This document shows positions 43,616-55,871 of a stretch of 64,000 nucleotides of DNA, piece after piece. The translations under genes were made by a program, and so were the position numbers. The notes beneath the pieces were generated by a model, which saw only the letters and a program-made list of their open reading frames with translations, made no database searches and was not told the DNA's origin. Where the stretch lies: contig CM022298.1 of NCBI GenBank assembly GCA_011799875.1, positions 496,785,180 to 496,849,179 on the forward strand. The letters are read 5' to 3'. This stretch comes from Thinopyrum elongatum (taxonomy: Eukaryota > Streptophyta > Magnoliopsida > Poales > Poaceae). The first letter of the stretch is position 1, and each line of letters begins with the position of its first letter.

Positions 43616-43928
43616 TTTAAGCCTCATGATGAATATGATATTGGTAATAATGTTTGCAATAATATTGAAAGTGGGTTTGGAAGAGCGTCAACTTTAGGTA
43701 AAAATAATCCCACATATTTGGAGAGTGTTCAATCTTACGATTTTTTTTTATGAAAGTGGGTTTGGAGAGGTCATGACTTTAGTTGATGTTAATCCCACTA
43801 TCTTGGAAGATTATGAAACTTTTATGCATGTGGATCATGAAGAGAAAATTTTATATCATAGTTATATTGTTGAATTTGATTATGGTCCTTCATGTAATTA
43901 TTATGAGAGAGGAAAATATGGTAGTTGA

Positions 43929-46637
43929 AATTTTCATGTTACTAATTTACCTCTCGTTATGTTGAGATTGCTATTGTTTCTTTCTTCTTCCTTGCATATG
44001 CTAGATATTTCATGTCTTGATAATTTGTTTGCTTATAAAATCCCTATGCATCGGAAGTATGTTAGACTTAAATGTATTTGTCACATGTATTATGATGCTC
44101 TCTTTGTGTTTCAATTCTTGTCTTTCATGCGAGCATCATAAAAATTATCAATGCCTAGCTAGGGGCGTGAAACAATAGCGCTTGTTGGGAGGCAACCCAA
44201 TGAATAAAATAATGTTTTCTCTTTTTATTTCTGTTTTTGTGTGTTCACATAATTATGATACTGTTATGATTGTGTTTTTTATGTTTTAATCAGTGTTTGT
44301 GCCAAGTTAAGCCTTTAGGATAGCTTTGGGTGATAGTTGATTTGATCCTGTTGAAAAACACAAACTTTTGCATCCAGTAGAAGAATTGTTATAATTCACA
44401 GATGCCAAGAAAAATTCTTAATTTTTTACACAAGATTGGTATACGAATTTCCTCTGTTGTCTCAAGTTTTAAGAATTTTTGGAGTTACGTAATTATGAGT
44501 AAAATTCGAGTATTTACAAACTATTCTGTTTTTTGACAGATTCTGTTTTCGTTGCATTGTGTGCTTATTTTGATGAATCTATGGATTGTATTGGAGGGTA
44601 TAAGCCATGGTAAAGTTAGAATACAGTAGGTATAATGCAATAGAAAAATATGAATGCTTTTGCAACACTACTTAAAGCAAATATTGGTTTTCTTATACTA
44701 ACTGATCTCACGAAGGTTTTGTTAAGTTTTGTGTGATTGAAGTTTTCAAGTTTTGGGTGAGATCTCGATGGATGAAGGAATAAGGAGTGAAAAGAGCCTA
44801 AGCTTGGGGATGCCCATGTCACCCCAAGGTAATATTCAAGGAGAACTAAGCAACAAAGCTTGGGGATGCCCCGGAAGGCATCCCCTCTTTTCTTCAAACA
44901 ACCATCGGTATTTTTATTTGGAGCTATATTTTTATTTGTCACATATCATGAGTTTTGCTTGGAGCGTCTTGTATTATTTGAGTCTTTGCTTGTTTTTCTT
45001 TTTAGTTTGTCGCAATCATCCTTGCTGGACACACCTATTTGAGAAATCCATAATGATGCTATGATTTGTTAGAATTGCTCTATGTGCTTCACTTAAATTT
45101 TTTGAGCTATAGAATTGCTCTAGTGCTTCACTTATATCTTTTTAAGCACAGTGGTGCTTTATATTTTGAAGAAATATGCTCTCATGCTACACTTAGATTA
45201 TTTTTAGAGTTAGTAATTTTTTTTGAAGAAATTCTCTCATGCTTCACTTATATTATTTTGAGAGATGAAATTTTTTATGCTCATGTTCTTCACTTAAATT
45301 TATTTGAGAGCTTGTTAAAAGCAATGGTAATATATGAAACTAGTCCCAAAGTGATAGATATTCAAGAGGGATATAATAAAAACTTTCATGAAGATCATTG
45401 GACAAAATAAACTTGATTCTTTGTAATAGTTATGAGATATGATGATAGTAATATGTGAGTCATGTTGGTGAGTAATTATGCTTTAGTAAGAATATTGGTG
45501 TTAAGATTTGTGGTTCCCTATGCAAGCACGCAAGTCAATAATTATGCAATGAAATTACATCCTACTTGTGGTGCATTATTCGGTGTTAGTTATGCTTAAT
45601 GCTCGTTTATGAGAATTTTTGTTTCTTGGTTGGTTGCTTCTCAATCTTTTTGCTAGCCTTTCCTTGTACTAAGTAGGAATACTACTTGTGCATCCAAAAT
45701 CCTTAAACCCAGTTATGCCATATGAGTCCACCATACCTACCTATATGCGGTATTTCCGTGTCGTTCTAAGTAAATTTGTATGTGCCAACTCTAATATTTT
45801 CAAAATAAATTTCCTTTTTGTGTGCCCATACCACTCATGATGCAGCAGGGGGTGGCCAATTTTTTTCCATGCTAGATGTGTTATTCTCAATATGTGTGTT
45901 TATTCACTTGTCATTGCACGAGAGTATGGCGGTAATAGGGATGCCCAGTCCCGAAATAAAAAAGAAATTTACTTTATGTTGTCAAATAATAAATTCCTTG
46001 GAAAGTGTTGGTATGGAAGGCACCCGTGGATACGGCTAGCCATGGATTGTGAAAGAATGGTGGAAAAAGGAATAAACTTTATTTTATGTTTGGGAACCGC
46101 TTATGATGTATCTAGCATGGAAAGTATTGGGAATAACTCGGTCGTTTTCATTGAAGGGAAAACCATGCCTCTCAAAATATTTTATCTCTCAATTTAAGAT
46201 TTGAGGTCTGGCACCTCTACAAATCTCTGCTTCCCTCTGCGAAGGGCCTATCTACTTACTTTTATGCAATTTTTATTTGAGTCTCCATCTTCTCTTATGA
46301 AGCACCAACTAGGGAGCACTATGATCATACTTGTGCACTGGATGTAGCTAATATTCGAGTGTGTTTCATGAATGGATTAATGATTGAGCATGATGGGCTA
46401 GGGATAGCCTTCTTTAGTGTTGATATTTTGAAAGACATGGTTGCTTGTTGATATGCTTGAGTATTGAAGTCTTCATGTCAATTATAGACTATTACTTTGA
46501 ACCATCTAAAAGTCCAAATGTCCATGCTACAAAAGAAAAGAATATGTGATGAACATGTTAGGCAGCATTGCACATCAAAAACTCTGTTTTTATCATTTAC
46601 CTACTCGAGGACGAGCAGGAATTAATCTTGAGGATGC
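43929..46637 (+). other. Element F noncoding interior with hairpin and polypurine tract
   Basis: AT-rich, low coding potential; small frames (45066-45410, 45892-46197) are unsupported. Three copies of AAGCTTGGGGATG occur (43529, 44800, 44856); the last forms a perfect hairpin GGGGATGCC-CCGGAA-GGCATCCCC (44862-44885). It ends CGAGGACGAGCAGG and GAGGATGC just before the 3' LTR. Confidence 0.7.
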
Positions 46638-48031
46638 TGATAAGTCTCCAACGTATCTATAATTTTTTATTGTTCCATGTTGTTATATTATCATTCTTGG
46701 ATGTTTTACATTCATTTTATAGCAACTTTATATCATTTTTTGGGACTAACCTATTGACGTAGTGCCCAATGCCAGTTGGTGTTTTTTGCTTGTTTTTTAC
46801 TTAGCAGAATATCCATATCAAATGGAGTCCAAATGTAGCAAAACTTTTTGGAGATTTTTTTCTGCCCAGAACACAACTTGGGAGCCAAGGAAGTGCACGA
46901 GGGAAGGCCCATGGGGCCCACCACCCACCTGGGCGCACCAGAGGCCCCTGGCGCGCCCTAATGGGTGGTGGGGCCCTCGAAGGTCCTTTCCACCGCCTCT
47001 CAGCTCTATAAATACCCAATATTCCAGAAACCCTAGGGGAGTCGACGAAACACAATTCCAGCAGCCGCAAGTTCCAGAACCACGAGATCCAATCTAGAGC
47101 CCTATTCCAGCACCTTCCCGGAGGGGAACACGATCATGGAGGGGTTCATCATCCTCATTGGTGCTCCTCTGATGATGCGTGAGTAGTTTACCATAGACCT
47201 ACTGGTTCGTAGGCAGTAGCTAGATGGCTTCTTCTCTCTTTTTGATTCTCAATACAATGTTCTCCTCGATGTTCTTGGAGATCTATTTGATGTAATGACT
47301 TTTTGCGGTGTGTTTGTTGGGATCCGATGAATTGCGAGTTTATGATCAGATCTATCTATGAATATTATTTGAGTCTTCTTTGATCTCTTATATGCATGAT
47401 TGTTATAGCCTCGTATTTCTTCTCTGAAACTTTGGTTTGGTTTGGCCAACTAGATTGATTTTTCTTGCAATGGGAAGAGGTGCTTTGTGATGGGTTCGAT
47501 CTTGCGGTGTCCTCACCCAGTGACAGAAGGGGTAGCGAGGCACGCATGTATCATTGTTATTAAGGATAAAAATATGGGGTCTATTCCTACATGAATAGAT
47601 CTTGCCTACATCATGCCATCGTTCTTATTGCATTACTTCGTTTCTCCATGAACTTAATACACTAGATGCATGCTGGATAGCGGTCGATGTGCGGAGTAAT
47701 AGTAGTAGATGCAGGTAGGAGTCGGTCTACTAATCTTGGACGTGATGCCTATATACATGATCATTGCCTTGGATATCATCATAATTATTTGCTCTTCTAT
47801 CAATTGACCAACAGTAATTTGTTTACCCACCGTATGCTATTTTCTCGAGAGAAGCCACTAGTGAAATCTACGGCCTCCGGGTCTACCTTTTATCATATTG
47901 TTTTCAGATCTATTATTCCAAAAACCCAAAAATACCTTTCTGCAGTTTTCCCTTATTTATTTTATTTTGTGTTTTCGCTAGATCTATTTATCCAATCTCA
48001 TACAATTTAATCTATCTTTTTACCGAGGAGG
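46638..48031 (+). repeat. Element F 3' LTR, right end missing
   Basis: It starts TGATAAGTCTCCAACGTATC, with the GC-rich block at 46905-46975 and TATAAATA at 47007-47014. It runs to ACCGAGGAG at about 48031, where the sequence switches to the LTR of G (GCAAAGGTGTCCC). Confidence 0.88.
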
Positions 48032-48562
48032 CAAAGGTGTCCCATCTTTCAATGAGATGGTGATTATCATTTTCGGAGCAGTAGACTTTGACGATCCGAC
48101 TACGAACGTGCGAGGATGTCGCGCCTTAGCAATCGCTAAACCAACTCCGAGTGGTTATTAACCACGCCGGAGCACGATCAACCTGACCACGAGGGTCTAT
48201 TTCCTGCAAGCAAACGAAGAACAAGCAACAAACTGAGATTGCAATCTGGATATTGCAAATATAAGATGAAAACTTTATTGATCAAGGTGGGGTTCTGTGA
48301 CATCTTGGTCTGGTCGTTGAACACAAACGGAGTACGCGAAGTTGCAGCTATGGCAAACTTTAATCTAAACAAAACCCAAAGTCTAAACGGCGCCGTAAGG
48401 GTTGTATATATGGAGGAAGAGGGGGGAATTTCGTGGCCCTTGGAGGAGGGGTCCGAAACCAACCCTAACTCTTGTTTCCCCACACATACGGACTCTAAAA
48501 ATAGCCTATACTCAATATTTCAAAATTACATGGGCCTGGCCCAAAAATAAGGTGGCGCAGCA
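48032..48562 (-). repeat. Element G 3' LTR (left copy)
   Basis: On plus it runs from GCAAAGGTGTCCC to GGTGGCGCAGCA. Colinear with 54961-55493. Its junction with the F LTR shares the bases GAG/GAGG. Confidence 0.8.
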
Positions 48563-48633
48563 CCTAAAATAAGCTATGGACGAAATTTATGAAGGAGCAT
48601 CTTGTATATTTTGTCCAAGGCTTCATGCACTCA

Positions 48634-49992
48634 TTATGGTGGCTTCAAAGTCCTGAAATTAGCACTTGTAACTCCGTTCTTGTTCCCCTTGCGCATGCCA
48701 TCATCTCCACGCTTGATCTTGCTCCAATGTTCATCCTTCTTGTCCAAGCTAGGCCCTTCATTTGTAAGCAAGACAAATGTATCCAATTTAGGCAGCATCA
48801 TATTCTCATGAACATTAGAATCATTACCAAGAAACGAAAGTACCTGATAATTTAATTGGTGTGCGCGAGCTCTAGTAATTGGTCCAGTATGTATAGCAGC
48901 AGGGGCTATGGGTGTAACAATGGTATTGATGTCCTCATCATCCTCCCCTTCTTGAAATGAAGTCGTCCTCGACGAAAGCTCATCTTCCTCACCCAAATAA
49001 GGCTTCAAATCTGCAATCTTAAATGTGGGACTAACCCCAAAATCTGCAGGCAGCTCAATTTTATATGCATTATCATTTATTTTCTCTAACACCTTAAAAG
49101 GACCATCAGCACATGGCATTAGGTTTGACTTACGCAAATCAGGAAATTTATCCTTACGCAAATGTAACCAAACAAGATCTCCAGGTGCAAACACAACATG
49201 TTTTCTACCCTTATCTCCAACAAGTTTATATTTAGCATTCATACGCTCAATGTTCTCCTTAGTTAACTCATGCATTTTTAAGATCTATTCAGCATGTTGT
49301 TTAGCATCAAAATAAACCTTCTCCGAAGATGGAAGAGGCAACAAATCAATAGGTGCATGAGGTAGGAAACCATATACAATTTCAAAAGGGCACATCTTAG
49401 TAGTAGAATGCAGCGAACAATTATAAGCAAATTCAATATGAGGCAAGCATTCTTCCCACATTTTCTTGTTATTCTTCAAAACAGCCCTAAGCATAGTAGA
49501 CAATGTTCTATTGACTACTTCAGTTTGTCCATCAGTTTGGGGGTGACAAGTAGTACTAAAAAGCAGTTTAGTTCCCAACTTAGCCCATAAACATCTCCAA
49601 AAGTGGCTAAGAAATTTAGTATCACGATCTGAAACAATAGTATTTGGCACACCATGCAAGCGAATAATTTCACGAAAGAACAAATCAGCAACATTAGCAG
49701 CATCATCGCTTTTATGACATGGTATAAAGTGTGCCATTTTCGAGAACCTATCCACGACAACAAATATGCTATCCCTACCCTTCTTTATTTGAGGTAAACC
49801 CAAAACAAAATCCATAGATATATCCTCCCATGGAACACTAGGTACAGGCAAAGGCATATATAAACCATGAGGATTGAGTCGTGACTTAGCTTTTTGACAT
49901 GTAGTGCAGCGAGCAACAAAGCGCTCAACATCCCGTCTCATCTTTGGCCAAAAGAAATGTGTAGAAAGTACATCCTTCGTCTTCTTCACGCC
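48634..49992 (-). pseudogene. Element G integrase (broken)
   Basis: Minus-strand frame 49989-49285 holds zinc-site CTTCQKAK (its His partners lie upstream), then the catalytic core: Asp in [16 protein letters not shown], Asp in [16 protein letters not shown], Glu in [13 protein letters not shown], so the D,D,E set is complete. A TAG at 49287-49285 interrupts it. Frame 49275-48634 gives the C-terminal domain (APGDLVWLHLRKDKFPDLRK, DGPFKVLEKINDNAYKIELP) and a tail GPITRARAHQLNYQVLSFLG. No clear chromodomain is seen. A one-base deletion near 50003 separates it from RNase H. Confidence 0.88.
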
Positions 49993-52898
49993 AAAGTGTC
50001 CATTAATCCTCCTCCATGCGCCTCCTGCAACAACAAAATACGAACGGAGCTAGCTGGAATGCATAGCTTGTTAGCACGAAATACAAATCCATCGTTAACG
50101 ACGAACTTGTTCCATGTTCTCCCTTCTTTACAATTCTGCAATACATCTTTAAATTCAGTATCATGCACATATTGATCTTTGATGGTCTCCAAACCAAATA
50201 TTTTAAAGTCAAGTTGTGAAAGCATAGTATAACGATGAGACAATGCATCAACAATAACATTTTCTTTACCCTTCTTGTGTTTAATGACATAAGGGAAAGT
50301 CTCAATGAATTCAACCCATTTAGCATGTCTACGGCTCAGTTTTGCTTGACTTTTAATGTGTTTCAAAGGTTCATGATAAGAATGTATAACAAATTCTTTG
50401 GGCCATAAATAATGTTGCCATGTTTCTAAAGTCCGAACAAGAGCATATAATTCTTTATCATAAGTAGAATAGTTCAGACTAGGCCCACTCAATTTTTCAG
50501 AAAAGTATGCAATAGGTTTACCATCTTGTAGTAACACACCTCCTAATCCAATTCCACTAGCGTCACATTCAAGCTCAAAAGTCTTATTAAAATCAAGAAG
50601 TTGGAGTAAAGGAGCATGTGTCAACTTATCTTTCAATACCGTGAAGGCTTCTTCCCGTGCGGTACCCCAAACAAAAGGCACATCCTTCTTTGTAAGCTCA
50701 TTGAGAGGTGCAGCAATGGTGCTGAAATCTCTCACAAAACGCCTATAGAAACCAGCGAGGCTAAGGAAACTCCTCACTTGCGTGACCGTTTTGGGCTGCG
50801 GCCAACTCTCAATAGCTTCAATCTTGGCTTTATCAACTTCAATTCCCTATGGAGTAACAACATAGCCAAGAAAAGATACTCGGTCAGTGCAAAAGGTGCA
50901 CTTCCCAAGGTTACCAAACAAACGTGCATCACATAAAGCAATAAAAATAGCACGTAAATGTTCCAAATGTTCCTCCAAAGATCTGCTATAAATCAGTATA
51001 TCATCAAAGTAAACTACCACAAATCATCCAATGAAAGCACGTAAAACTTCATTCATTAATCTCATGAAAGTACTAGGTGCATTAGTTAACCCAAAAGGCA
51101 TGACTAACCACTCATATAAACCAAACTTAGTTTTAAATGCTGTTTTCCATTCATCTCCCAATTTCATACGAATTTGATGGTATCCACTACGCAAATCAAC
51201 TTTGGAGAATATTGTAGAGCCACTCAATTCATCAAGCATATCATCTAGCCTAGGAATAGGATGACGATAACGAATAGTAATATTATTAATGCCTCTACAA
51301 TCAACACACATACGCGATGTACCATCCTTTTTCGGCACTAGAATAATAGGAACAGCACAAGGACTAAGGGATTCACGTATATAACCTTTGTCGAGAAGCT
51401 CCTGTACTTGACGCATAATCTCCTTCGTCTCCTCTGGATTGGTACGGTATGGCGCATGGTTTGGCAGCGAAGCACCGGGAATTAAGTCAATCTGACACTC
51501 AATCCCTCGAATAGGTGGTAATCCTGGTGGCACGTCTTGTGGAAAGACGTCAGCGAACTCCTGCAAAATGTTAGTGACAACAGGAGGCAAAGAGGAAGGC
51601 ACGTCCTCGAATGAAAATAATGCCTCTTTGCACACAAAAGCATAGCAAACAGATTTGCTGACATCTAGATCATCAATATCAGATTTGGTGGCAAGTAAAC
51701 ATGCACTTTTCAATTTAATTTCAGAAGCAACACTAGATGGTTTATTATTAGGCTTCATCTGTTGCTCAAATTCTTTTGCCACAATCTGATTTTCACTCTT
51801 ATGTTTTTCCTGTTTTGCTTTATTAGCTCTATTAATATCATCTTTCAAAATGGAATCAGGAGTCATAAGAAGCAAAGTAAAATGTTTATCCTCATGAACA
51901 AGAGTATACTGATTGTTTCTACCATGGTGTACAGAATTTTTATCAAATTGCCATGGTCGACCAAGTAATAAGGAACATGCTTGCATGGGTACCACATCAC
52001 AATCAACATAATCAGCATATGTAGAGATACTAAAATGCACGCGAATAGTACGTGTTACCTTAACCTTGCCGCTGTTGTTGAACCATTGGATGTAGTAAGG
52101 ATGTGGATGTGGTCTTGTGGTGAGAGATAGCTTCTCCACCATCTCCATGCTAGCCAAGTTGTTGCAGCTCCCTCCATCTATGATGACGCGAACAGAACGT
52201 TCCTTCACAACTCCCTTTGTATGGAACAAATTATGCCTCTGATTTTGCTCAGCTTGTGTGACATGCACACTCAAAACACATTGAGCAACTAAACTTTCAT
52301 ACCTGTCAGCATCTTTAGCGGCCATGTATTGCGTCTCATGATCAGAATCAGCTCCACCGTGTTCTTCACTTGTAATAAGAGCCAAAGTCTCCTCATCATA
52401 GTCACGAGCGGACTCATACCCACCATCCTTAGTAGCAATCATCACACGCGGAGATTGGCATTCTCTCGCATAATGACCTCTTCCCTTACAACGACGACAA
52501 ATAATATCATGTGTGTGCCCTGTTGATGCCATGGATGAAGAAGAGCTCTGTGCAGGCCCGGCAGGTGTGCTCTTGGCAGAGAGTGGTGGTTGTGCCTGCT
52601 TTCTTGTATCACGGCTAGAGGTGGCAGCTGACGGAGGTGCCAGTGCAGCAGAACGTGTGGAAGTAGAGGATGCACGCGGTGTCCATGATGAAGATCGACC
52701 TGCAAAAAAATTAGTTCGCGCCAATGCCTGTCGATCCTGCACTTCACGTTCAGCTTTGCAAGCAAGATGGAATAAACGAGTGATATTGTTATACTCCTTA
52801 TACTCTAAAATGGTCTGAATCTCTCTATTTAATCCACCCATAAAATGTGCAAGCATAGCTTCATTATCCTCAACTATACCACATCTAATCATGCCAGT
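49986..52898 (-). pseudogene. Element G gag end, protease, RT and RNase H (stop-interrupted)
   Basis: Frame 52892-51024 holds a gag part (ILEYKEYNNITRLFHLACKA), a CCHC zinc knuckle CRRCKGRGHYAREC, the protease site VRVIIDGGSCNNLAS, and RT up to MPFGLTNAPSTFM. A TGA (51026-51024) sits just before the catalytic YFDD (about 51012-50998). A TAG (50849-50847) lies before GIEVDKAK. Frame 50777-49986 holds the RT end ([15 protein letters not shown]) and RNase H ([32 protein letters not shown]). The motifs match chromovirus-type (CRM/Reina-like) RT rather than Athila. Inactive. Confidence 0.9.
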
Positions 52899-53711
52899 TT
52901 ACAATTCTTGATAATATTCCTCTACAGAATTTTTTCCTTGTCTTAAACGCTGCAATTTCTGAAGTAATTCACATAGATAATATGGTGGAACCCAACGAGT
53001 ATGCATAGCAGTTTTCAAAGCGGCCCAAGTAGTAGGGATATTATCATGATATAATCTACAATGTTCAGACCACCAAACAGAAGCAAAACTAGTGAATTCA
53101 CAAACAGCAGCATCAACACGTCATTCCTCAGGATATTGTAAGCATGTGAAACGTTGTTCAGTTTCTAACTCCCAAGTCAGATATACATCAGGAATGTATC
53201 TACCCTCAAACGGTGGAATATTCAATTTTAGTTTAGGAATATGGTCATAATCTCGTACCTGAGGTGGTGCTGCAGCCCTACCATTGCGATTATATGCATG
53301 AGGTTGACCTGGTATTGGTGGTGCTGGTGGTTGCACGTAGTTCTGATTTTGATCAACCTCATCCTCGTAATAGTCATCCACCTCTGCAGTAGCAGCAGGA
53401 GCTACAGAAGCATCAACAGCAGTAGCAGTGGCACCAGAAGTTTGTCCAGGCTCAAGAGGAACACAGCCCGCTCGGCGGAGGGCTGTTTCGCGACGTGGAG
53501 GTGGTTGTTGTTGTTGTAATGGTGTAGCAGATGCAGGTGGTGGTTGTGGAAGACGCGTGAGTACTTCATCAAACTTGGCGTCCAACTTGGTGTCAATTGT
53601 CTTCTCAACATCATCAATCCTCTCCAGTGCCTTTCCAAAGCTGGCCATCACGTCTTCCACCTGTTGACTCAACATTTGCTGAAATTTATCATGAAGCTCC
53701 TTCTTTGTCAT
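52899..53711 (-). pseudogene. Element G gag N-terminal part (stop-interrupted)
   Basis: ATG at 53711 opens MTKKELHDKFQQMLSQQVED with a likely coiled coil, a Gln/Pro-rich and an Ala-rich segment, an acidic patch DDYYEDEVDQNQNY and the gag core start KLKLNIPPFEGRYIPDVYLT. A TGA at 53123-53121 interrupts the core; the frame continues (SFASVWWSEHCRLYHDNIPT, QKLQRLRQGKNSVEEYYQEL) to a TAA at 52901-52899, then joins the next frame. Gag forms the particle. Confidence 0.85.
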
Positions 53712-54533
53712 GTTCTCCTAGTCAATCTCGTCGGCTTGTGATCCTGCCATGGTTAGCAGCAATAGAAACACACAAGAATATGATCCTACAGACTACTAGA
53801 AAGTGGTGGGGTGTCACAAATCCGTCAAGAGAATCTCAAAGTCTTACCAGTTCTTACCAAGCAGCAGGCGGTGATCGGCAACCATTGTAGTCAAAACTCT
53901 CAAAGCTTGGATAGAGCGATTACCAGGGAGAGTCAAACGCATGATGTAGATGTATGTGGAGCTGGGATGACTTATAATATGGTAGCAAAAAGGGTCAGCG
54001 ATAATCAATTCAGAGATGCAAAGTTGAATAAACGCTCAATGACGGTACTGTGCTGGTCCTAGGCTAGACCGTACTAGAGACGCGAGCCTAGAACACTAAC
54101 AAAATCACGACGCTGCACGTAAACAAACGAGGAGCACACTCTGAAATTATTTTTCTTTTGTTTTCACTTTTTTTTGCACTGGTTTTTCCCTCTTTTTTTT
54201 GCTCCGCAACAATTTTTTTTTGAAAAAGCCTACAAATGGTCTAAAAACTACCTAGCCAGAATTTTCCAGACTTAGTTTTTTTTTTAAACTGGAACTATTT
54301 TTCTACTGCGGGTAGCACGAAAGTTGGGGAGTCTGACTTGGTCACGACTCGGAGTATGGTGTGATCTGGAAATCGAAAACAAAGGAGCAAATACTGGACT
54401 CAGACTAGGACCGATGGCGGAGATCAATCTGGTGGAAACTCGGACTGGTGGCGGATATATGTAGGGCAGTGGAACACGGACTGGTGGCAAATCTGTGATG
54501 GAGGTGGACTCAGATTAGCGTGATGGTGGTGGA

Positions 54534-54690
54534 TATGTGGTATATAGCAGCGGTGATGATGACGGTGGTATATGGCAGCGGTGATGACGATGGTGGTATA
54601 TGGCAGCGGTGACGACGATGGTGGTAGTATATGGCAGCGGTGATGATGATGGTGGTATATGGCAGTGGTGATGATGATGTTGCGGCGGCG
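54534..54690. repeat. Minisatellite in the leader of element G
   Basis: About five copies of a roughly 28-33 base unit with core GGTATATGGCAGCGGTGATG and a variable GAT/GAC triplet number. It lies between the 5' primer site and gag on the minus strand. Frames across it are His/Tyr/Ile-rich repeats and not genes. Confidence 0.75.
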
Positions 54691-54932
54691 GTGTGACAAC
54701 TTGTGAACAGAACTCGAAACTCTAAAGGACTAGACGCTAAGACCACCAACTCGACACGACGATGCAACCGAAAATTCAACAAAGCAAAAACCCTAAAAAG
54801 ATTATGCAAAGGCTCAGATTGGTTCGGATATGATGAACTAACCCTAATTTTTTTTTGGCTTTTTCGTGGACTGTAGGTATGAAGAACAGACTCGATCTAA
54901 ACTATGAAAAACTGTAAAATCCCACCGAGCAA

Positions 54933-54950
54933 CCTGGAAATCTGATACCA
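54933..54950 (-). other. Element G primer binding site, tRNA-iMet type
   Basis: The minus strand reads TGGTATCAGATTTCCAGG two bases after the 5' LTR. TGGTATCAGA is the usual plant initiator-Met primer complement and fits a chromovirus. Confidence 0.8.
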
Positions 54951-54952
54951 CT

Positions 54953-55493
54953 TGATAGAGGCAAAGGTGTCCCGTCTTTCGATGAGATGGTGATTATCGT
55001 TTTCGGAGGAGTAGACTTTGACGATCCGACTACGAACGTGCGAGGACGTCGCGCCTTAGCAATCGCTAAACCATCTCCGAGAGGTTATTGACCACGCTGG
55101 AGCATGATCAACCTGACCACGAGGGTCTATTTCCTGCAAGCAAACGAAGAACAAGCAACAAACTGAGATTGCAATCTGGATATTGCAAATATAAGATGAA
55201 AACTTTATTGATCAAGGTGGGCTTCTGTGACGTCTTCGTCTGGTCGTTGAACACAAACGGAGTACGCGAAGTTGCAGCTATGGCGAACTTTAATCTAAAC
55301 AAAACCCAAAGTCTAAACGGCGCCCTAAGGGCTGTATATATGGAGGAAGAGGGGAGAATTTTGTGGCCCTTGGAGGAGGGGTCCAAAACCAACCCTAACT
55401 CTTGTTTCCCCACACATACGGACTCTAAAAACAGCCTATACTCAAGTATTTCGAAATTACATGGGCCTGGCCCAAAAATAAGGTGGCGCAGCA
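54953..55493 (-). repeat. Element G 5' LTR (shared with G')
   Basis: 541 bases; the minus strand starts TGCTGCGCCACC and ends CCTTTGCCTCTATCA. It serves as 5' LTR of G and as 3' LTR of the truncated copy G' to its right. Confidence 0.8.
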
Positions 55494-55871
55494 CCTAAAA
55501 TAAGCTATGGATGAAATTTATGAAGTGGCATCTTGTATATTTCGTCCAAGGCTTCATGCACTCATTATGGTGGCTTCAAAGTCCTGAAATCATCACTTGT
55601 AACTCCGTTCTTGTTCCCCTTGCGCATGCCATCATCTCCATGCTTGATCTTGATCCAATGTTCATCCTTCTTGTCTAAGCTAGGCCCTTCATTTGTAAGC
55701 AAGACAAATGTATCCAATTTAGGCAGCATCATATTCTCATGAACATTAGAATCATTACCAAGAAACGAAAGTACCAGATAATTTAATTGGCGTACGCGAG
55801 CTCTAGTAATTGGTCCAGTATGTATAGTAGCAGGGGCTGTGGGTGTAACAATGGTATTGATGTCCTCATCA
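55494..55871 (-). pseudogene. Truncated second copy G': integrase C-terminal end
   Basis: The minus strand encodes DEDINTIVTPTAPATIHTGP, ITRARVRQLNYLVLSFLGND and on to FRTLKPP. This is the same protein tail as G (48634-48940), about 96-97% identical at DNA level by eye. It therefore is the end of pol from another element, lying upstream of the G 5' LTR. It is cut at about 55871, where the E LTR resumes. Confidence 0.85.

Larger units (their letters stand above)
41477..48031 (+). mobile_element. LTR element F without pol, inserted in the LTR of E
   Basis: 5' LTR 41477-43035, primer site 43047-43064, 3.6-kb interior without any RT, RNase H or integrase motif, and 3' LTR 46638-48031 cut short by element G. 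The primer site and overall design resemble the Athila-type elements, but the LTR is a different family. It must depend on another element for movement. The first LTR lacks about 33 bases that the second has (47788-47815 region). The last about 165 bases of the 3' LTR and the right target duplication are lost. Confidence 0.88.
48032..55493 (-). mobile_element. Chromovirus-like Ty3/Gypsy element G, minus orientation
   Basis: Reading the minus strand from the right: 5' LTR 55493-54953, tRNA-iMet-type primer site 54950-54933, leader with a minisatellite, gag from 53711, protease, RT, RNase H, integrase to 48634, then 3' LTR about 48562-48032. The LTRs differ at about 22 of 532 positions by hand count (about 96% identical). 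Five nonsense codons and one frameshift make it inactive. At its left edge the final 8 bases of the LTR (TGATAGAG on plus) are missing or replaced. At its right edge it is joined through its LTR to a second, truncated copy (G'). Confidence 0.9.

Noticed and set aside
53241..53667. Plus-strand frames opposite the gag of G
   Set aside because: Shadows of minus-strand gag; rich in Trp/Cys from complementary codons.
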